The notes beneath the pieces are model-generated. The model searched no databases. It was not told the origin of the DNA and was given only the letters and a program-made list of their open reading frames with translations. DNA of 64,000 nt from Psychrobium sp. MM17-31 (GTDB lineage Bacteria > Pseudomonadota > Gammaproteobacteria > Enterobacterales > Psychrobiaceae): assembly GCF_022347785.1 (NCBI RefSeq), contig NZ_JAKRGA010000008.1, positions 1 through 64,000 on the forward strand, given 5' to 3'. A program made the translations under genes and the position numbers. Positions 54,000 to 62,729 of this stretch are shown here, piece by piece (position 1 is the first letter of the stretch; every line of letters begins with the position of its first letter).

Positions 54000-55298
54000 T
54001 TAGTCTTCTTCGACTTCTTGGTCTTTTTCCGCTTGGTAGAGCTCTGGAATAATGCGGATGGTTTGCACCATGTTGTTTTCCACATTAATGATTTCTACCG
54101 GATAGCCAGCAAGGCGAATACTCAAGCCTTCGTTAGGAATGTCTTGGAAGTATTCTAATAACAAACCGTTAATGGTTTTTGGGCCATCGGTTGGGAAGTG
54201 CCAGTCCATTTCGCGGTTCATTTCACGAATGTTCATGCTGCCCTCAACGAGGTAACTACCGTCATCTTGCAGCTGAATTTCTTCGCTGATGGTTGGTGAT
54301 ACGTTGGTGGTAAATTCTCCAACAATCTCTTCTAGGATATCTTCTAGGGTTACTAGGCCTTGAATGTCACCATATTCGTCAACGACGAGACCGATGCGCT
54401 CTTTATTCTCTTGGAACTTAAGCAACTGCACGTTGAGGCTGGTTGCTTCGTGAATAAAGTAAAGCTCGCGAACAGAGCGGATCAGGTTTGATTTATCAAA
54501 CTGATCTTTCGATTGTAAATGCATTAAATCACGAGCGTGAATAAAGCCTACTGCGTCATCAATTTTGTCGCGATATAACAGGATGCGCGTGTGTTGCAAA
54601 TGGCTCAACTGGCGTTGAATATTCTTCCATTCGTCGTTGATATCGATACTGCCGATCTCACTGCGCGGGATCATAATATCTTCAACCGTTACCTTCTCTA
54701 AATCGAGAATACTGGTCAGCATCTGCTGATGCTTTTCTGGGATCATGCCTGAGGTTTCACTCACAATGGAGCGCAGTTCATCGGAGTTTAATTGATTATC
54801 ACCTTCTTTCGACGAGCTAATACCAATCATCCGCAGTAAACCGTTGGTAATGATATTTACCAACCATACAAATGGGTACATGATTTTTAGTAGTGGCAAT
54901 AAAATCAATGAACTCGGAAAAGCAACGCGCTCGGGGTGCAGTGCAGCAATGGTTTTTGGCGTCACTTCGGCAAAAATCAAAACGATTAGCGTTAGAGCAC
55001 CAGTAGCAATTGCAGGGCCTAAATTAGGGCCATACAAACGCGTTGCGATAATTGTCGCTAGCGATGCGGCGGCAATGTTTACTAGGTTATTGCCTATAAG
55101 AATGAGGCCGATAAGACGATCCGGGCGCTGTAACAAGGTATCGACGCGCTTTGCCGCTCGATTTTTGTTTTTGACTTGATGGCGTAATCGATAGCGATTA
55201 ATCGACATCATGCCTGTTTCAGAACTAGAGAAGTAAGCTGATAGTAAAATTAGTCCGAACAGGATCCCAAAGAGCGTTAGGGTAGATATGTCGTCCAA
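54000..55298 (-). CDS. CNNM/CorC-family membrane protein (YfjD/CorB-like)
   Basis: 432 residues: a DUF21/CNNM transmembrane domain (about 1-190, four helices, with SAYFSSSETGMMSINRYRLRH and AEVTPKTIAALHPERVA), a CBS pair (about 205-330, IMIPRSEIGSIDI and GLVVDEYGDIQGLVTLEDILEEIVGE) and a C-terminal CorC_HlyC domain (about 345-425). Family members are linked to magnesium/cobalt efflux or homeostasis. It neighbours a YpjD-type gene as in E. coli. The acidic tail (EKDQEVEED) is unremarkable. Confidence 0.9.
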   Translation of the reverse strand: MDDISTLTLFGILFGLILLSAYFSSSETGMMSINRYRLRHQVKNKNRAAKRVDTLLQRPDRLIGLILIGNNLVNIAAASLATIIATRLYGPNLGPAIATGALTLIVLIFAEVTPKTIAALHPERVAFPSSLILLPLLKIMYPFVWLVNIITNGLLRMIGISSSKEGDNQLNSDELRSIVSETSGMIPEKHQQMLTSILDLEKVTVEDIMIPRSEIGSIDINDEWKNIQRQLSHLQHTRILLYRDKIDDAVGFIHARDLMHLQSKDQFDKSNLIRSVRELYFIHEATSLNVQLLKFQENKERIGLVVDEYGDIQGLVTLEDILEEIVGEFTTNVSPTISEEIQLQDDGSYLVEGSMNIREMNREMDWHFPTDGPKTINGLLLEYFQDIPNEGLSIRLAGYPVEIINVENNMVQTIRIIPELYQAEKDQEVEED

Positions 55299-55401
55299 GT
55301 AAGGTGTTCCTCTGTGTAATTATTTGCCCGTTATACGGTGATAAAAGTTTAGCGTCAAGCTGCAAATAGTCAAAGTTGGCTCAACAGCGCCCAATCTTGA
55401 G

Positions 55402-56199
55402 CTAGCTCAGCAATATTTCAGTGATAAAGCGACTACCGAAATAGGCCAAGGTCAGCAAGCCAGCGCCAACAATAGTGATGTGAACCGAGGTTTTAATTTT
55501 CACTCCTTGCTGGTGGTGTTGCCACAACAAGTAGCTATAGCAGCCCCAAGCGAGAACAGATAATGCCGTTTTATGTGCTTGCCCTTGAGCAAGCATATTT
55601 TCTAGGAAGAAGAAGCCACTGGCGAGTGAAAGCGTCAGTAATACGGCGCCAGTCATAATAAGTTGATAAAGCTGCTTTTCTACTGTCATCAGTGGCGGCA
55701 GTGGGGTGCTAGCAATATTGAGTTTTTTACTCTTTAGGCGCGAGTCAATCATGTGTAATTGAATGGCATAGAATGCGGCAATGACCAAGGTGCTGTATGC
55801 ATTTAAAGCAATAGTTATGTGAAGTAACAGGCCTGGGCGAGTCTCAAAATGAGTGATATAGCTTGAAGGCACCAGCCATACACCGAGAACCGCTAACAAG
55901 GCAAAACCAAAGACTACGGGGAGTAAAGTGACGATGGCAAATTTGCGAATAGCAACAGTAAGTAGGGCGGCAATGAGCCAACTGACAATAGAAGCGACCA
56001 CTAACATGCTCATATTCGGGCCATCGCTGCTTAGAATTACGTTACCTAAGGCAACACTGTGAAAGCCGATACCAATGAGCGCGCAGCCAAATACTAATTT
56101 CTCGTTTAGAGGAGCATGAGCGAATAAGCTGCGTAATACTAGGGTTAGGCAAACACCGTAACTAACGGCTGCGCCAAATGATGAAATGTCAATCCACAT
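55402..56199 (-). CDS. YpjD-like inner-membrane protein (cytochrome c assembly CcsA-type fold)
   Basis: 265 residues with eight hydrophobic helices and the CcsA-like pattern: HSVALGN (about residue 47), HITIALNAYSTLVIAAFYAIQLHMID (about 128-152) and WGCYSYLLW late in the chain. Length and position next to the CNNM gene match E. coli ypjD-yfjD. The tryptophan-rich haem-handling loop of true CcsA is not evident, so a haem role is unproven. Confidence 0.85.
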   Translation of the reverse strand: MWIDISSFGAAVSYGVCLTLVLRSLFAHAPLNEKLVFGCALIGIGFHSVALGNVILSSDGPNMSMLVVASIVSWLIAALLTVAIRKFAIVTLLPVVFGFALLAVLGVWLVPSSYITHFETRPGLLLHITIALNAYSTLVIAAFYAIQLHMIDSRLKSKKLNIASTPLPPLMTVEKQLYQLIMTGAVLLTLSLASGFFFLENMLAQGQAHKTALSVLAWGCYSYLLWQHHQQGVKIKTSVHITIVGAGLLTLAYFGSRFITEILLS

Positions 56200-56314
56200 A
56201 GTTTTTAACGTCGAGTTTCAAAGGCCGAAATTATTCAGGTCACAGGTAAAAATTGCATTATATAGAACTATTTGAAAAGTACATTGTTTTAGCACTACTA
56301 ATTGCAAATTATTC

Positions 56315-56449
56315 TCAATAAAAATACAAGTAAATACTACCAGCGATTAATCCCCACAGTACGATCGCGCGGATTTTTCTGCATTTGGGACATTCAGACC
56401 AATGTGGTTTGTCATTGTTGTGTTGATTGTCACTCATTGGTTTATGCAT
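56315..56449 (-). CDS. Small zinc-knuckle membrane protein (44 residues)
   Basis: Reading the minus strand gives an intact 44-codon gene. The product has a polar N-terminus (MHKPMSDNQHNNDKPHW), a CPKC knuckle (residues 20-23), basic RKIR and a hydrophobic C-terminal helix (AIVLWGLIAGSIYLYFY). The composition is protein-like and not random: a metal knuckle directly before a single membrane anchor. The second Met (residue 5) may be the start; no strong ribosome-binding site precedes either. It fills most of an otherwise empty 318-bp gap and is co-directional with the YpjD gene. Confidence 0.5.
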   Translation of the reverse strand: MHKPMSDNQHNNDKPHWSECPKCRKIRAIVLWGLIAGSIYLYFY

Positions 56450-56517
56450 GCTTTGTAGTTTTACTAGGTTGTTAGCGGTAGACTAACAACATTTTCACAA
56501 GTTCACATTAATTAGTT

Positions 56518-57447
56518 ATGAAAAAAGGCGTTTTACTTGATCAAATCACCCTTGGTCAAGATATTGATTTAGCTGCGCTATCGCAAATGTTTGAGCAATG
56601 GCAGAGCTATGAGACCACCTCAGCAGATTTACTGATTCAACGCTGCCAAGATGCGCAGGTAGTTATTACCAACAAAGTCTGCCTGAGCCGCGAACATTTG
56701 ATTGCATTACCTCAACTAAAGGTCATCGGTGTCGCAGCGACGGGAACTAATAATATCGATATGGCATGCGCCGCTGAGCTTGGCATCGACGTGGTTAATG
56801 TAAAAGGCTATGGCAATGGTGCCGTTGCGCAGCACACCATAACGTTATTGTTGCAGCTTATTGGCAAGACCAATCAATATCAGCGCTACATCGAGCAAGG
56901 TCAATGGTCACAGAGTCCGTTCTTTAGCTGTTTAGATTTCACTACTTACGAACTGGCGGGGAAAACACTCGGCATTATAGGATATGGCGGTTTAGGCCAA
57001 TCAGTTGAGAAAATTGCGCGTGCTTTTGATATGGAAATTTTGATAGCTGATAGGCCCAATGCCACAACAATACGCGATGGCAGAGTGGCATTTGAAACCG
57101 TGCTAAAGCAGGCTGATGTGATTAGCTTGCATTGCCCATTAACCGATAACAATCATCATTTAATTGATGAAGGCGCCTTAGCGTTAATGAAGTCCAGTGC
57201 ACTGCTTATTAACACGGCGCGTGGCCCGTTGATTGACGAATCGGCACTGCTTAAGGTGCTTGAAAACAACGGTATTGGTGGCGCTGCACTCGATGTCTTG
57301 TCACAAGAGCCGCCACCAGCAAATCATCCGCTGCTTGCTTATCGTGGTGATAATTTGATTATTACACCGCATATCGCGTGGGCGGCGCGTGAAGCGCGTC
57401 AACGGTTAGTCAATATGCTGGCAGCTAACCTTTCTAAGCATGTTTAA
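56518..57447 (+). CDS. D-2-hydroxyacid dehydrogenase (glycerate/hydroxypyruvate dehydrogenase-like)
   Basis: 309 residues of the SerA/HprA superfamily. NAD motif GIIGYGGLGQSVEKIA (about 155-170), substrate arginine in INTARGPLIDE (about 233), glutamate in LSQEPPP and catalytic histidine in ITPHIAWAA (about 287). AATGTNNID in the N-terminal part is characteristic of the hydroxypyruvate reductase group. It likely reduces hydroxypyruvate or glyoxylate. No clear Shine-Dalgarno. A CAT-like gene follows after 20 bp, probably co-transcribed. Confidence 0.88.
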   Translation: MKKGVLLDQITLGQDIDLAALSQMFEQWQSYETTSADLLIQRCQDAQVVITNKVCLSREHLIALPQLKVIGVAATGTNNIDMACAAELGIDVVNVKGYGNGAVAQHTITLLLQLIGKTNQYQRYIEQGQWSQSPFFSCLDFTTYELAGKTLGIIGYGGLGQSVEKIARAFDMEILIADRPNATTIRDGRVAFETVLKQADVISLHCPLTDNNHHLIDEGALALMKSSALLINTARGPLIDESALLKVLENNGIGGAALDVLSQEPPPANHPLLAYRGDNLIITPHIAWAAREARQRLVNMLAANLSKHV

Positions 57448-57467
57448 TTTTATTTTATTGAGTCTTT

Positions 57468-58130
57468 ATGTCTAATTATCGTGTTATCGATTTGGCGAGT
57501 TGGAATCGCGCCGAACATTTTAAATTTTATCAACAGGCTACGCATCCGTGGTTTAACATTATTAGCGACATCGATGCAGCTCAGCTGCTAGATTATTGCA
57601 AGGTGAATTCAAAGAGCTTCTTCCACGCTTATTTATATTTAACGCAAATCGCCATCAATGAACTTGAGCCATTCAAGATCCGCATTGTCGATGATGAAGT
57701 ACGCGTTTACGACACCATTACTGTGAGCTGCGCTATTTTGGCAGATGATGAAACGATGCGATTCTGTGGCTTTCCTTATGCTGAGTCGTTTAGTGAATTT
57801 GATACCCAAGCTAGTATTGCGCAACAAGCGGCTAAAGCGAGTCCATTCATCGCCAATCAATTTGTTGGCCAAGAGAAGGCGCAGGATGAAATTCACATGT
57901 CGGTGATCCCATGGGTGAGTTTTTCAAGCTTTACCAACGCTCGAAACACCGAGGCGGTAGATAGCATTCCGAAAGTTGTTTACGGCAAAGCGAAGAGTAC
58001 CCCGGATGGGCTGATGATGCCACTGTCTGTTGAAGTGCATCACGGCGTGATGGACGGATTATACGTCGGTCGATTCTTTGAAAAGATCCAGCAGTTGTTT
58101 AATCAGCCAGCACAGCATTTGGCCAATTAA
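57468..58130 (+). CDS. Chloramphenicol acetyltransferase-like (CatA-type) acyltransferase
   Basis: 220 residues. The catalytic HHxxxDG motif is present as VHHGVMDGLYVGRFF (about 190), as is the N-terminal WNRAEHFKFYQQATHPWFNI typical of type A CATs, and SFFHAYLYL. Family membership is clear; whether chloramphenicol is a substrate is not, since chromosomal homologues in marine bacteria often show other or no activity. Sits 20 bp after the dehydrogenase gene. Confidence 0.85.
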   Translation: MSNYRVIDLASWNRAEHFKFYQQATHPWFNIISDIDAAQLLDYCKVNSKSFFHAYLYLTQIAINELEPFKIRIVDDEVRVYDTITVSCAILADDETMRFCGFPYAESFSEFDTQASIAQQAAKASPFIANQFVGQEKAQDEIHMSVIPWVSFSSFTNARNTEAVDSIPKVVYGKAKSTPDGLMMPLSVEVHHGVMDGLYVGRFFEKIQQLFNQPAQHLAN

Positions 58131-58132
58131 GT

Positions 58133-58573
58133 TCAAATAACTTTATTGAACACTTTTTTAAACGAGAACGCATAGGCACTTTCGCCGTGCTCTCTTAAAT
58201 GCGCTAGTCTTTCTAGCGCTTCTTCTATACTTGGTCGATGATTTTCTTCAATCCACCACAACACATAATTGGCTTCGGGTAATTTGTGAAACCATTCGCT
58301 CTTGCGGCGCATAAAGTCTTTGTGATGAGTGCGAAACATAAAATCTTTTAAACTATCTACGTCACGCCAAATTGACATATTCACTAACATCTTGGGATCG
58401 TCAAAGGCCTGAATATTAGTGGCACTTCCTGAGTCGTCTTTTAAACGCCAAACAAAACCGGGATTACTTTCAGCTATTGCATTAACTGCATCGAGGTTAT
58501 CTACAAAGTCTTTGATTTCGGGGGCATCCAAATCGTATTTGGCTAGGGCAATATTGAGCTGGGCTAGCAACAT
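58133..58573 (-). CDS. DUF3291-family protein
   Basis: 146 residues with the family pattern: an N-terminal AQLNIALAKYDLDAPEIKDFVDNLD, then WRL, NMSIWRDVDSLKDFMFRTHHKDFMRRKSEWF and YVLWWIEENHRPSIEEALERL. This resembles an antibiotic-biosynthesis-monooxygenase-like alpha/beta barrel. AAGGA lies six bases before the ATG. Cytoplasmic; function unassigned. Confidence 0.85.
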   Translation of the reverse strand: MLLAQLNIALAKYDLDAPEIKDFVDNLDAVNAIAESNPGFVWRLKDDSGSATNIQAFDDPKMLVNMSIWRDVDSLKDFMFRTHHKDFMRRKSEWFHKLPEANYVLWWIEENHRPSIEEALERLAHLREHGESAYAFSFKKVFNKVI

Positions 58574-58643
58574 AGAAATTCCTTATTAAGTTACTACATT
58601 TTTAATTTATCTAAATTTTTTAGCAACAACAAAATGATCTACC

Positions 58644-58994
58644 TCAATTGCTGCTATTTTTTGTCATGCACAGTCGCATTGTGTCACAAAGGGCGAGAAT
58701 CCAAACAAATAGTGATAACCAAACTGCTTTCTTTACGAAGGGAACTTGCGACTCGTCAGCGAAATTTTCAAACATATAGAAAAACATAGCACTGAATGTC
58801 GGTTCAACTTTATAAGCAAATAATGCGTGATAAACCATTTTTATCTGCTGCCAACCAAATTCTATAACGAAAGCAAATGGCAGCCAAAAACATAGAAAGA
58901 AAATAACGCCAGTTGTTACACGCTTCAGATAGAGGTGAGCAGCGCCTGGAGAGCCTAACGCTGATAGCAGGAAACACAAGATATAGAATTTCAT
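58644..58994 (-). CDS. Small integral membrane protein of unknown function
   Basis: 116 residues with three hydrophobic segments (about 2-16, 28-47 and 88-108). The N-terminal half, SALGSPGAAHLYLKRVTTGVIFF, resembles the glycine-tyrosine turn of TM2-type domains, but the match is only suggestive. No clear ribosome-binding site. It stands alone between the DUF3291 gene and cdd. Confidence 0.55.
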   Translation of the reverse strand: MKFYILCFLLSALGSPGAAHLYLKRVTTGVIFFLCFWLPFAFVIEFGWQQIKMVYHALFAYKVEPTFSAMFFYMFENFADESQVPFVKKAVWLSLFVWILALCDTMRLCMTKNSSN

Positions 58995-59029
58995 AAAATA
59001 CGCACTAATTACTCGTTAGTCTGCATTTT

Positions 59030-59063
59030 AGCGGCCTGTACTTTTAAAGATCAACAGGCCGCT
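59030..59063. repeat. Ten-bp inverted repeat related to the MITE termini
   Basis: AGCGGCCTGT and ACAGGCCGCT are perfect arms. On the minus strand the run GGCCTGTTGATCTTT is identical to the left end of the element at 45413. It could serve as a weak terminator for cdd, or be a collapsed copy of that element. Confidence 0.5.
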
Positions 59064-59072
59064 TTATTTCTA

Positions 59073-59990
59073 TTATTTTGCCAAATGCGTCTCAAGCGAT
59101 GCACCAGCAATCAAGTTGAGTAACTGAGCCGTCGTTTTTTGTTGCGAGACTCTGCTGCCTTGATGTTCCACCAGCACAGCGCGTTCAATAGCTGTCACAT
59201 CATCACCACAGAGATGTAAGGCGATTAGGGCGCCTTGCAGTGGTGACAAACTTGGGTTGTAAGCACAATTTTCGGCGTAGCGGCCAAAGTAGGTGCCTTG
59301 AGATGTTTTTAAACCAATTGCACTTGGACTGTGGCTAAAGGGACTATAGCTTTGTTGCGCAGCTTGTAAAGTCTGCTTAACAAATTGATCGTCGCTCTCG
59401 ACGCTAATGGCATTGAGGGGGGAATTCATTAAACGATCTGAGATCCCTAAATCACTTGGGCCGAAAGCCATTGGCAGTATATCGGCAAAGCGAGTAGTCG
59501 GCTGCTCTGTAATAAGAACATCAATATCACTTGCACCATTGAGTTCATTGATAAATTGGCGGCAATGACCACAAGGTGGTGCGCTCACAGCCAACATCAC
59601 AAGCTTTGTTTCATTGTGACGCCATGCGTTGGTGATCACTGATTGCTCGGCATGAACGGTTTGTGCCAGTGTCATGCCTTTAAATTCCATGTTGGCGCCA
59701 AAGTAAATACGACCAGATTCGCCCATGGCGACGGCACCAACATAAAACGAAGAAATTGGCGCCTTGCTATAGCTTTGAGCCAGCGGAATCAAATCACGAC
59801 ATAGTTGGTGCTTAGCACTAGTGTCGTTATCGGGATAATGAGATAACAGTGCGTCTACTTGCGATTTACTCAAGCAAGCTTCAAAGTCAGCTGCTAATAC
59901 GAATTGTGTTAATTGCTCGCGTAGCGGAGTCGACAAATGAGCGATGCAACTGGTTAGTTGTTCGCTCGATAATTTAGAAAAGTGAGCCAT
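59073..59990 (-). CDS. cdd: Cytidine deaminase (dimeric, E. coli type)
   Basis: 305 residues, the two-domain form (E. coli Cdd 294). Catalytic domain carries VHAEQSVI (zinc His and catalytic Glu, about 113) and APPCGHCRQF (zinc cysteines, about 138); a degenerate second CDA domain follows (about 195-300). It deaminates cytidine and deoxycytidine to uridine forms, feeding the same uracil pool used by upp-uraA at 2-4 kb. No strong ribosome-binding site is seen. Confidence 0.93.
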   Translation of the reverse strand: MAHFSKLSSEQLTSCIAHLSTPLREQLTQFVLAADFEACLSKSQVDALLSHYPDNDTSAKHQLCRDLIPLAQSYSKAPISSFYVGAVAMGESGRIYFGANMEFKGMTLAQTVHAEQSVITNAWRHNETKLVMLAVSAPPCGHCRQFINELNGASDIDVLITEQPTTRFADILPMAFGPSDLGISDRLMNSPLNAISVESDDQFVKQTLQAAQQSYSPFSHSPSAIGLKTSQGTYFGRYAENCAYNPSLSPLQGALIALHLCGDDVTAIERAVLVEHQGSRVSQQKTTAQLLNLIAGASLETHLAK

Positions 59991-60036
59991 AGTTATTATT
60001 ATAAGTTGTTGGCGATAGCACCCGCTATCGGATTAC

Positions 60037-61062
60037 CTATTCAACGAAATAGCTTGGCTTGGTTACCGCAAAGGTGCCTTGAGTGTTGTCTTTGATTCTG
60101 ACTTGTTGTGCAAGATCAAAATCAGTTGGTAAAACACCACAAGCGATGGTTTGGCCATCGACATGGGCTATGCTGACAACAACACCAGCATTACGCCAGT
60201 TTTCGCCGAGTTGTTTTTCAACATTATCACCGACCTTACACTCAATGTGTGATGGCGATTGCAAAACAAACATTCCTCGTTTATTGAGTCCTCTAAAGTG
60301 CATACGAGCGACGGTTTCTTGGCCAATGTAACAGCCTTTTTTGAAACTAATTGCATCGATCATCTGCAAATTTTGCATTTGCGGTACGAACTCAGCTTGC
60401 GTAGCTGGAATGATCTGCCCTAGGCCATCACGACAGTCTAACGCCGTCCAAAGCACTGGTGATTGCTCTTTGTACTCTACTGATGATAGTGCTTGCTCTA
60501 ATGCTTGATACTGCGCTTGCGTTGAAACAACTAGCACACGAGGTGTTGAGTCATTTATGACAACAATGCTGCCAATCTCGACATTCGCCGCTTGATTAAC
60601 CTGCGATAATGCTAGGCCGTATTGTTGGTTGAACCACGCTAATGCCTGTTTTCCTGCAAAGCCACTCACCATGTACTCATCACTGGCATCGGTGATATCG
60701 ACTTTCGAAAATACCGCATATTTTGTCAGCATTGGTAAATGGCTCTGGGTATTCTCAAACGCTTGCAATGCTAAAACTACTTCTGAATTATCTAGTAAAC
60801 GCAAACTCGCCATCATCTTACCTTTGGCATCACAGTGTGCGCCAAGAGTGCTTTGTTCAGTGGTTAGATTATCTAATTCACAAGTCAATTGACCTTGTAG
60901 AAATTTGCGTGCGTCTGGGCCATCTAACTTAGTAACACCAATGGCTAAGCGAGGGAAAAAATCGAAATCAGAAAGTGAATTAAACAATGGAATCAGCCTA
61001 GTAAGTTTGTATGCTGGGATAATAAATAACAATGGCGCGAGAATCAAAGATTCTTGCGCCAT
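60037..61062 (-). CDS. ygfZ: Folate-binding tRNA-modifying/Fe-S repair protein YgfZ
   Basis: GcvT-like protein with the YgfZ signature KGCYIGQE (about residue 238), AHCDAKGKMMASLRLL, and KYAVFSKVDITD. It supports repair or assembly of Fe-S enzymes such as MiaB using tetrahydrofolate. The displayed ORF is 341 residues, but its first 13 codons form the terminator hairpin of serA, so translation probably begins downstream, for example at a TTG near 60987 with AGG nine bases before it. The E. coli protein is 326 residues, consistent with a start of that kind. Confidence 0.88.
   Translation of the reverse strand: MAQESLILAPLLFIIPAYKLTRLIPLFNSLSDFDFFPRLAIGVTKLDGPDARKFLQGQLTCELDNLTTEQSTLGAHCDAKGKMMASLRLLDNSEVVLALQAFENTQSHLPMLTKYAVFSKVDITDASDEYMVSGFAGKQALAWFNQQYGLALSQVNQAANVEIGSIVVINDSTPRVLVVSTQAQYQALEQALSSVEYKEQSPVLWTALDCRDGLGQIIPATQAEFVPQMQNLQMIDAISFKKGCYIGQETVARMHFRGLNKRGMFVLQSPSHIECKVGDNVEKQLGENWRNAGVVVSIAHVDGQTIACGVLPTDFDLAQQVRIKDNTQGTFAVTKPSYFVE
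61032..61062 (-). terminator. Terminator of serA overlapping the ygfZ ORF start
   Basis: Near-perfect 14-bp arms (ATGGCGC...GCGCCAT) around an AAA loop, followed on the minus strand by TTGTTATTTATT. It starts 27 bases past the serA stop. Confidence 0.7.
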
Positions 61063-61088
61063 AAGTTAGCCGATAATTGCCGGTTTTT

Positions 61089-62324
61089 TTAAGCTGAATG
61101 TAATGATCTCACGCGAATGGTGCCATCGATCTTACGTAGCTCATCAAAAGCGATGTTGGCATCTTTAGCTTCAACTTCCATTACAACATAACCAATATCC
61201 GCAGTTGTTTGCAGGTATTGTGCGGTAATATTGATGTTGTGTTGAGCAAAAGCCATGTTGATTTGATTCATAATGCCCGGTTGGTTTTTATGAATGTGTA
61301 ATAAACGCGTTACGCCATCATGCGCTGGCAGTGAAACCTCAGGGAAGTTAACTGCTGATAGGGTTGAACCATTGTCAGAGTATTTCACGAGTTTACCGGC
61401 AACTTCAAAGCCAATGTTTTCTTGAGCTTCTTGCGTGCTGCCACCAACGTGGGGTGTCAGGATAACATTGTCGATGCCGCGCAGTGGTGAAACGAATTCC
61501 TCGTTGTTTGACTTAGGCTCAACCGGGAATACATCGATAGCAGCGCCGCTGATTTTATTCGACGTTAAGGCATGTGCCAAATCGTCAATGTCTACCACAG
61601 TACCGCGTGACGCATTAATGAAGATGGCGCCTTGTTTCATCGCTTTAAACTGCGCTTTTTTGATCATGTATTTGGTTTGTGGCGTCTCTGGCACATGCAG
61701 GCTAACTACATCAGATGTTGCTAAAAGCTCATCTAAACTAGCAATTTGGCTTGCATTACCCAGTGGCAGTTTGTCTTCGATGTCGTAAAATTTTACGCGC
61801 ATACCTAAGTTTTCCGCCAAGATACCCAGCTGAGTACCGATGTGGCCATAACCGACGATACCAAGCTGTTTACCACGGGCCTCGTATGAGCCAACAGCCG
61901 ACTTTTGCCATTCACCGCGATGCGCTTTAGCGCTCTTCTCTGGAATGCCGCGTAGTAATAATAGAATTTCACCAAGGACTAGCTCAGCGACAGAGCGGGT
62001 ATTTGAAAACGGCGCATTAAATACCGGAATACCGCGTTGCTCTGCAGCGTTTAAATCAACTTGGTTGGTCCCAATACAGAAACAACCAATGCCAACGAGT
62101 TTTTGAGCAGCGTTGATAACGTTAGCGGTTAAGTTGGTGCGGGAGCGAATGCCAATAAAGTGGACATCTTTAATTTTCTCAATCAGCTCGTCTTCAGGTA
62201 AGGACGTTTTGAGGCACTCGATGTTGCTGTAACCAGCCTTTTCAAATACTTCTAGTGAGCTTGGGTGTAAGCCTTCTAATAAGAGTACTTTGATTTTGTT
62301 TTTTTCGAGTGAAAATTGAGCCAT
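61089..62324 (-). CDS. serA: D-3-phosphoglycerate dehydrogenase
   Basis: 411 residues, the E. coli-type enzyme (410) that starts serine synthesis. Substrate domain with IGIRSRTNLTANVI, NAD motif GIVGYGHIGTQLGILAENLG (about 155-175), catalytic histidine in LTPHVGGSTQEAQENIG (about 292) and an ACT domain (about 338-411; HKNQPGIMNQINMAFAQHNINI) for serine feedback inhibition. The leader (62325-62500) has an ACTCC-AACA-GGAGT hairpin at 62391-62404. Adjacent to rpiA as in E. coli. Confidence 0.96.
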   Translation of the reverse strand: MAQFSLEKNKIKVLLLEGLHPSSLEVFEKAGYSNIECLKTSLPEDELIEKIKDVHFIGIRSRTNLTANVINAAQKLVGIGCFCIGTNQVDLNAAEQRGIPVFNAPFSNTRSVAELVLGEILLLLRGIPEKSAKAHRGEWQKSAVGSYEARGKQLGIVGYGHIGTQLGILAENLGMRVKFYDIEDKLPLGNASQIASLDELLATSDVVSLHVPETPQTKYMIKKAQFKAMKQGAIFINASRGTVVDIDDLAHALTSNKISGAAIDVFPVEPKSNNEEFVSPLRGIDNVILTPHVGGSTQEAQENIGFEVAGKLVKYSDNGSTLSAVNFPEVSLPAHDGVTRLLHIHKNQPGIMNQINMAFAQHNINITAQYLQTTADIGYVVMEVEAKDANIAFDELRKIDGTIRVRSLHSA

Positions 62325-62729
62325 TGTTAAATTTCCTAGGGTGTTTTACGGGCATTCGTTAAATTAGTTTGGTAACTATAGCTAACTTTTACTCCAACAG
62401 GAGTTAAAGACTAAGTTAATTGCAGTATAGCAACGTGAAGTCGCGTATTTAAAGCCTTTTTAGGAATTATTTATAGCGCTTTTAATGCCGTTATATTGGA
62501 AATAAATGGAATGTATAGACAGCTTTTAGATGATTTTTGTTAATAAGTTGTTTCAAACGATGTTAATTAGTAAACGAAGGGCAATTTTTTAGCGAATTAT
62601 CGAGAAAGTTTGTTTTTAGTGCGGGAATTTTTTCATGAAATGCGAAAAATAAGAAACAGTGCCTACAAATAAAAACACTGTTTCTTATTCGGGGAATATT
62701 GGCTCTTGTCCCCGTTTTTATAACTTAGA
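62325..62729. other. Intergenic region between rpiA and serA
   Basis: 405 bp with no supported gene. Right part: two minus-strand hairpins after rpiA, the GGGGA/TCCCC pair (about 62691-62714) and the stronger terminator at 62643-62689. Left part: AT-rich serA promoter/leader DNA. No 6S RNA-like or other RNA gene was recognised. Confidence 0.6.
62643..62689 (-). terminator. Terminator of rpiA
   Basis: Perfect 14-bp arms AATAAGAAACAGTG/CACTGTTTCTTATT (62648-62661 and 62676-62689), followed by TTTTT on the minus strand. Confidence 0.8.

Noticed and set aside
62325-62640. Possible small RNA (6S-like) between rpiA and serA
   Set aside because: In enterobacteria 6S RNA lies near serA, but this region shows no long imperfect hairpin with a central bubble and is plain AT-rich leader DNA.
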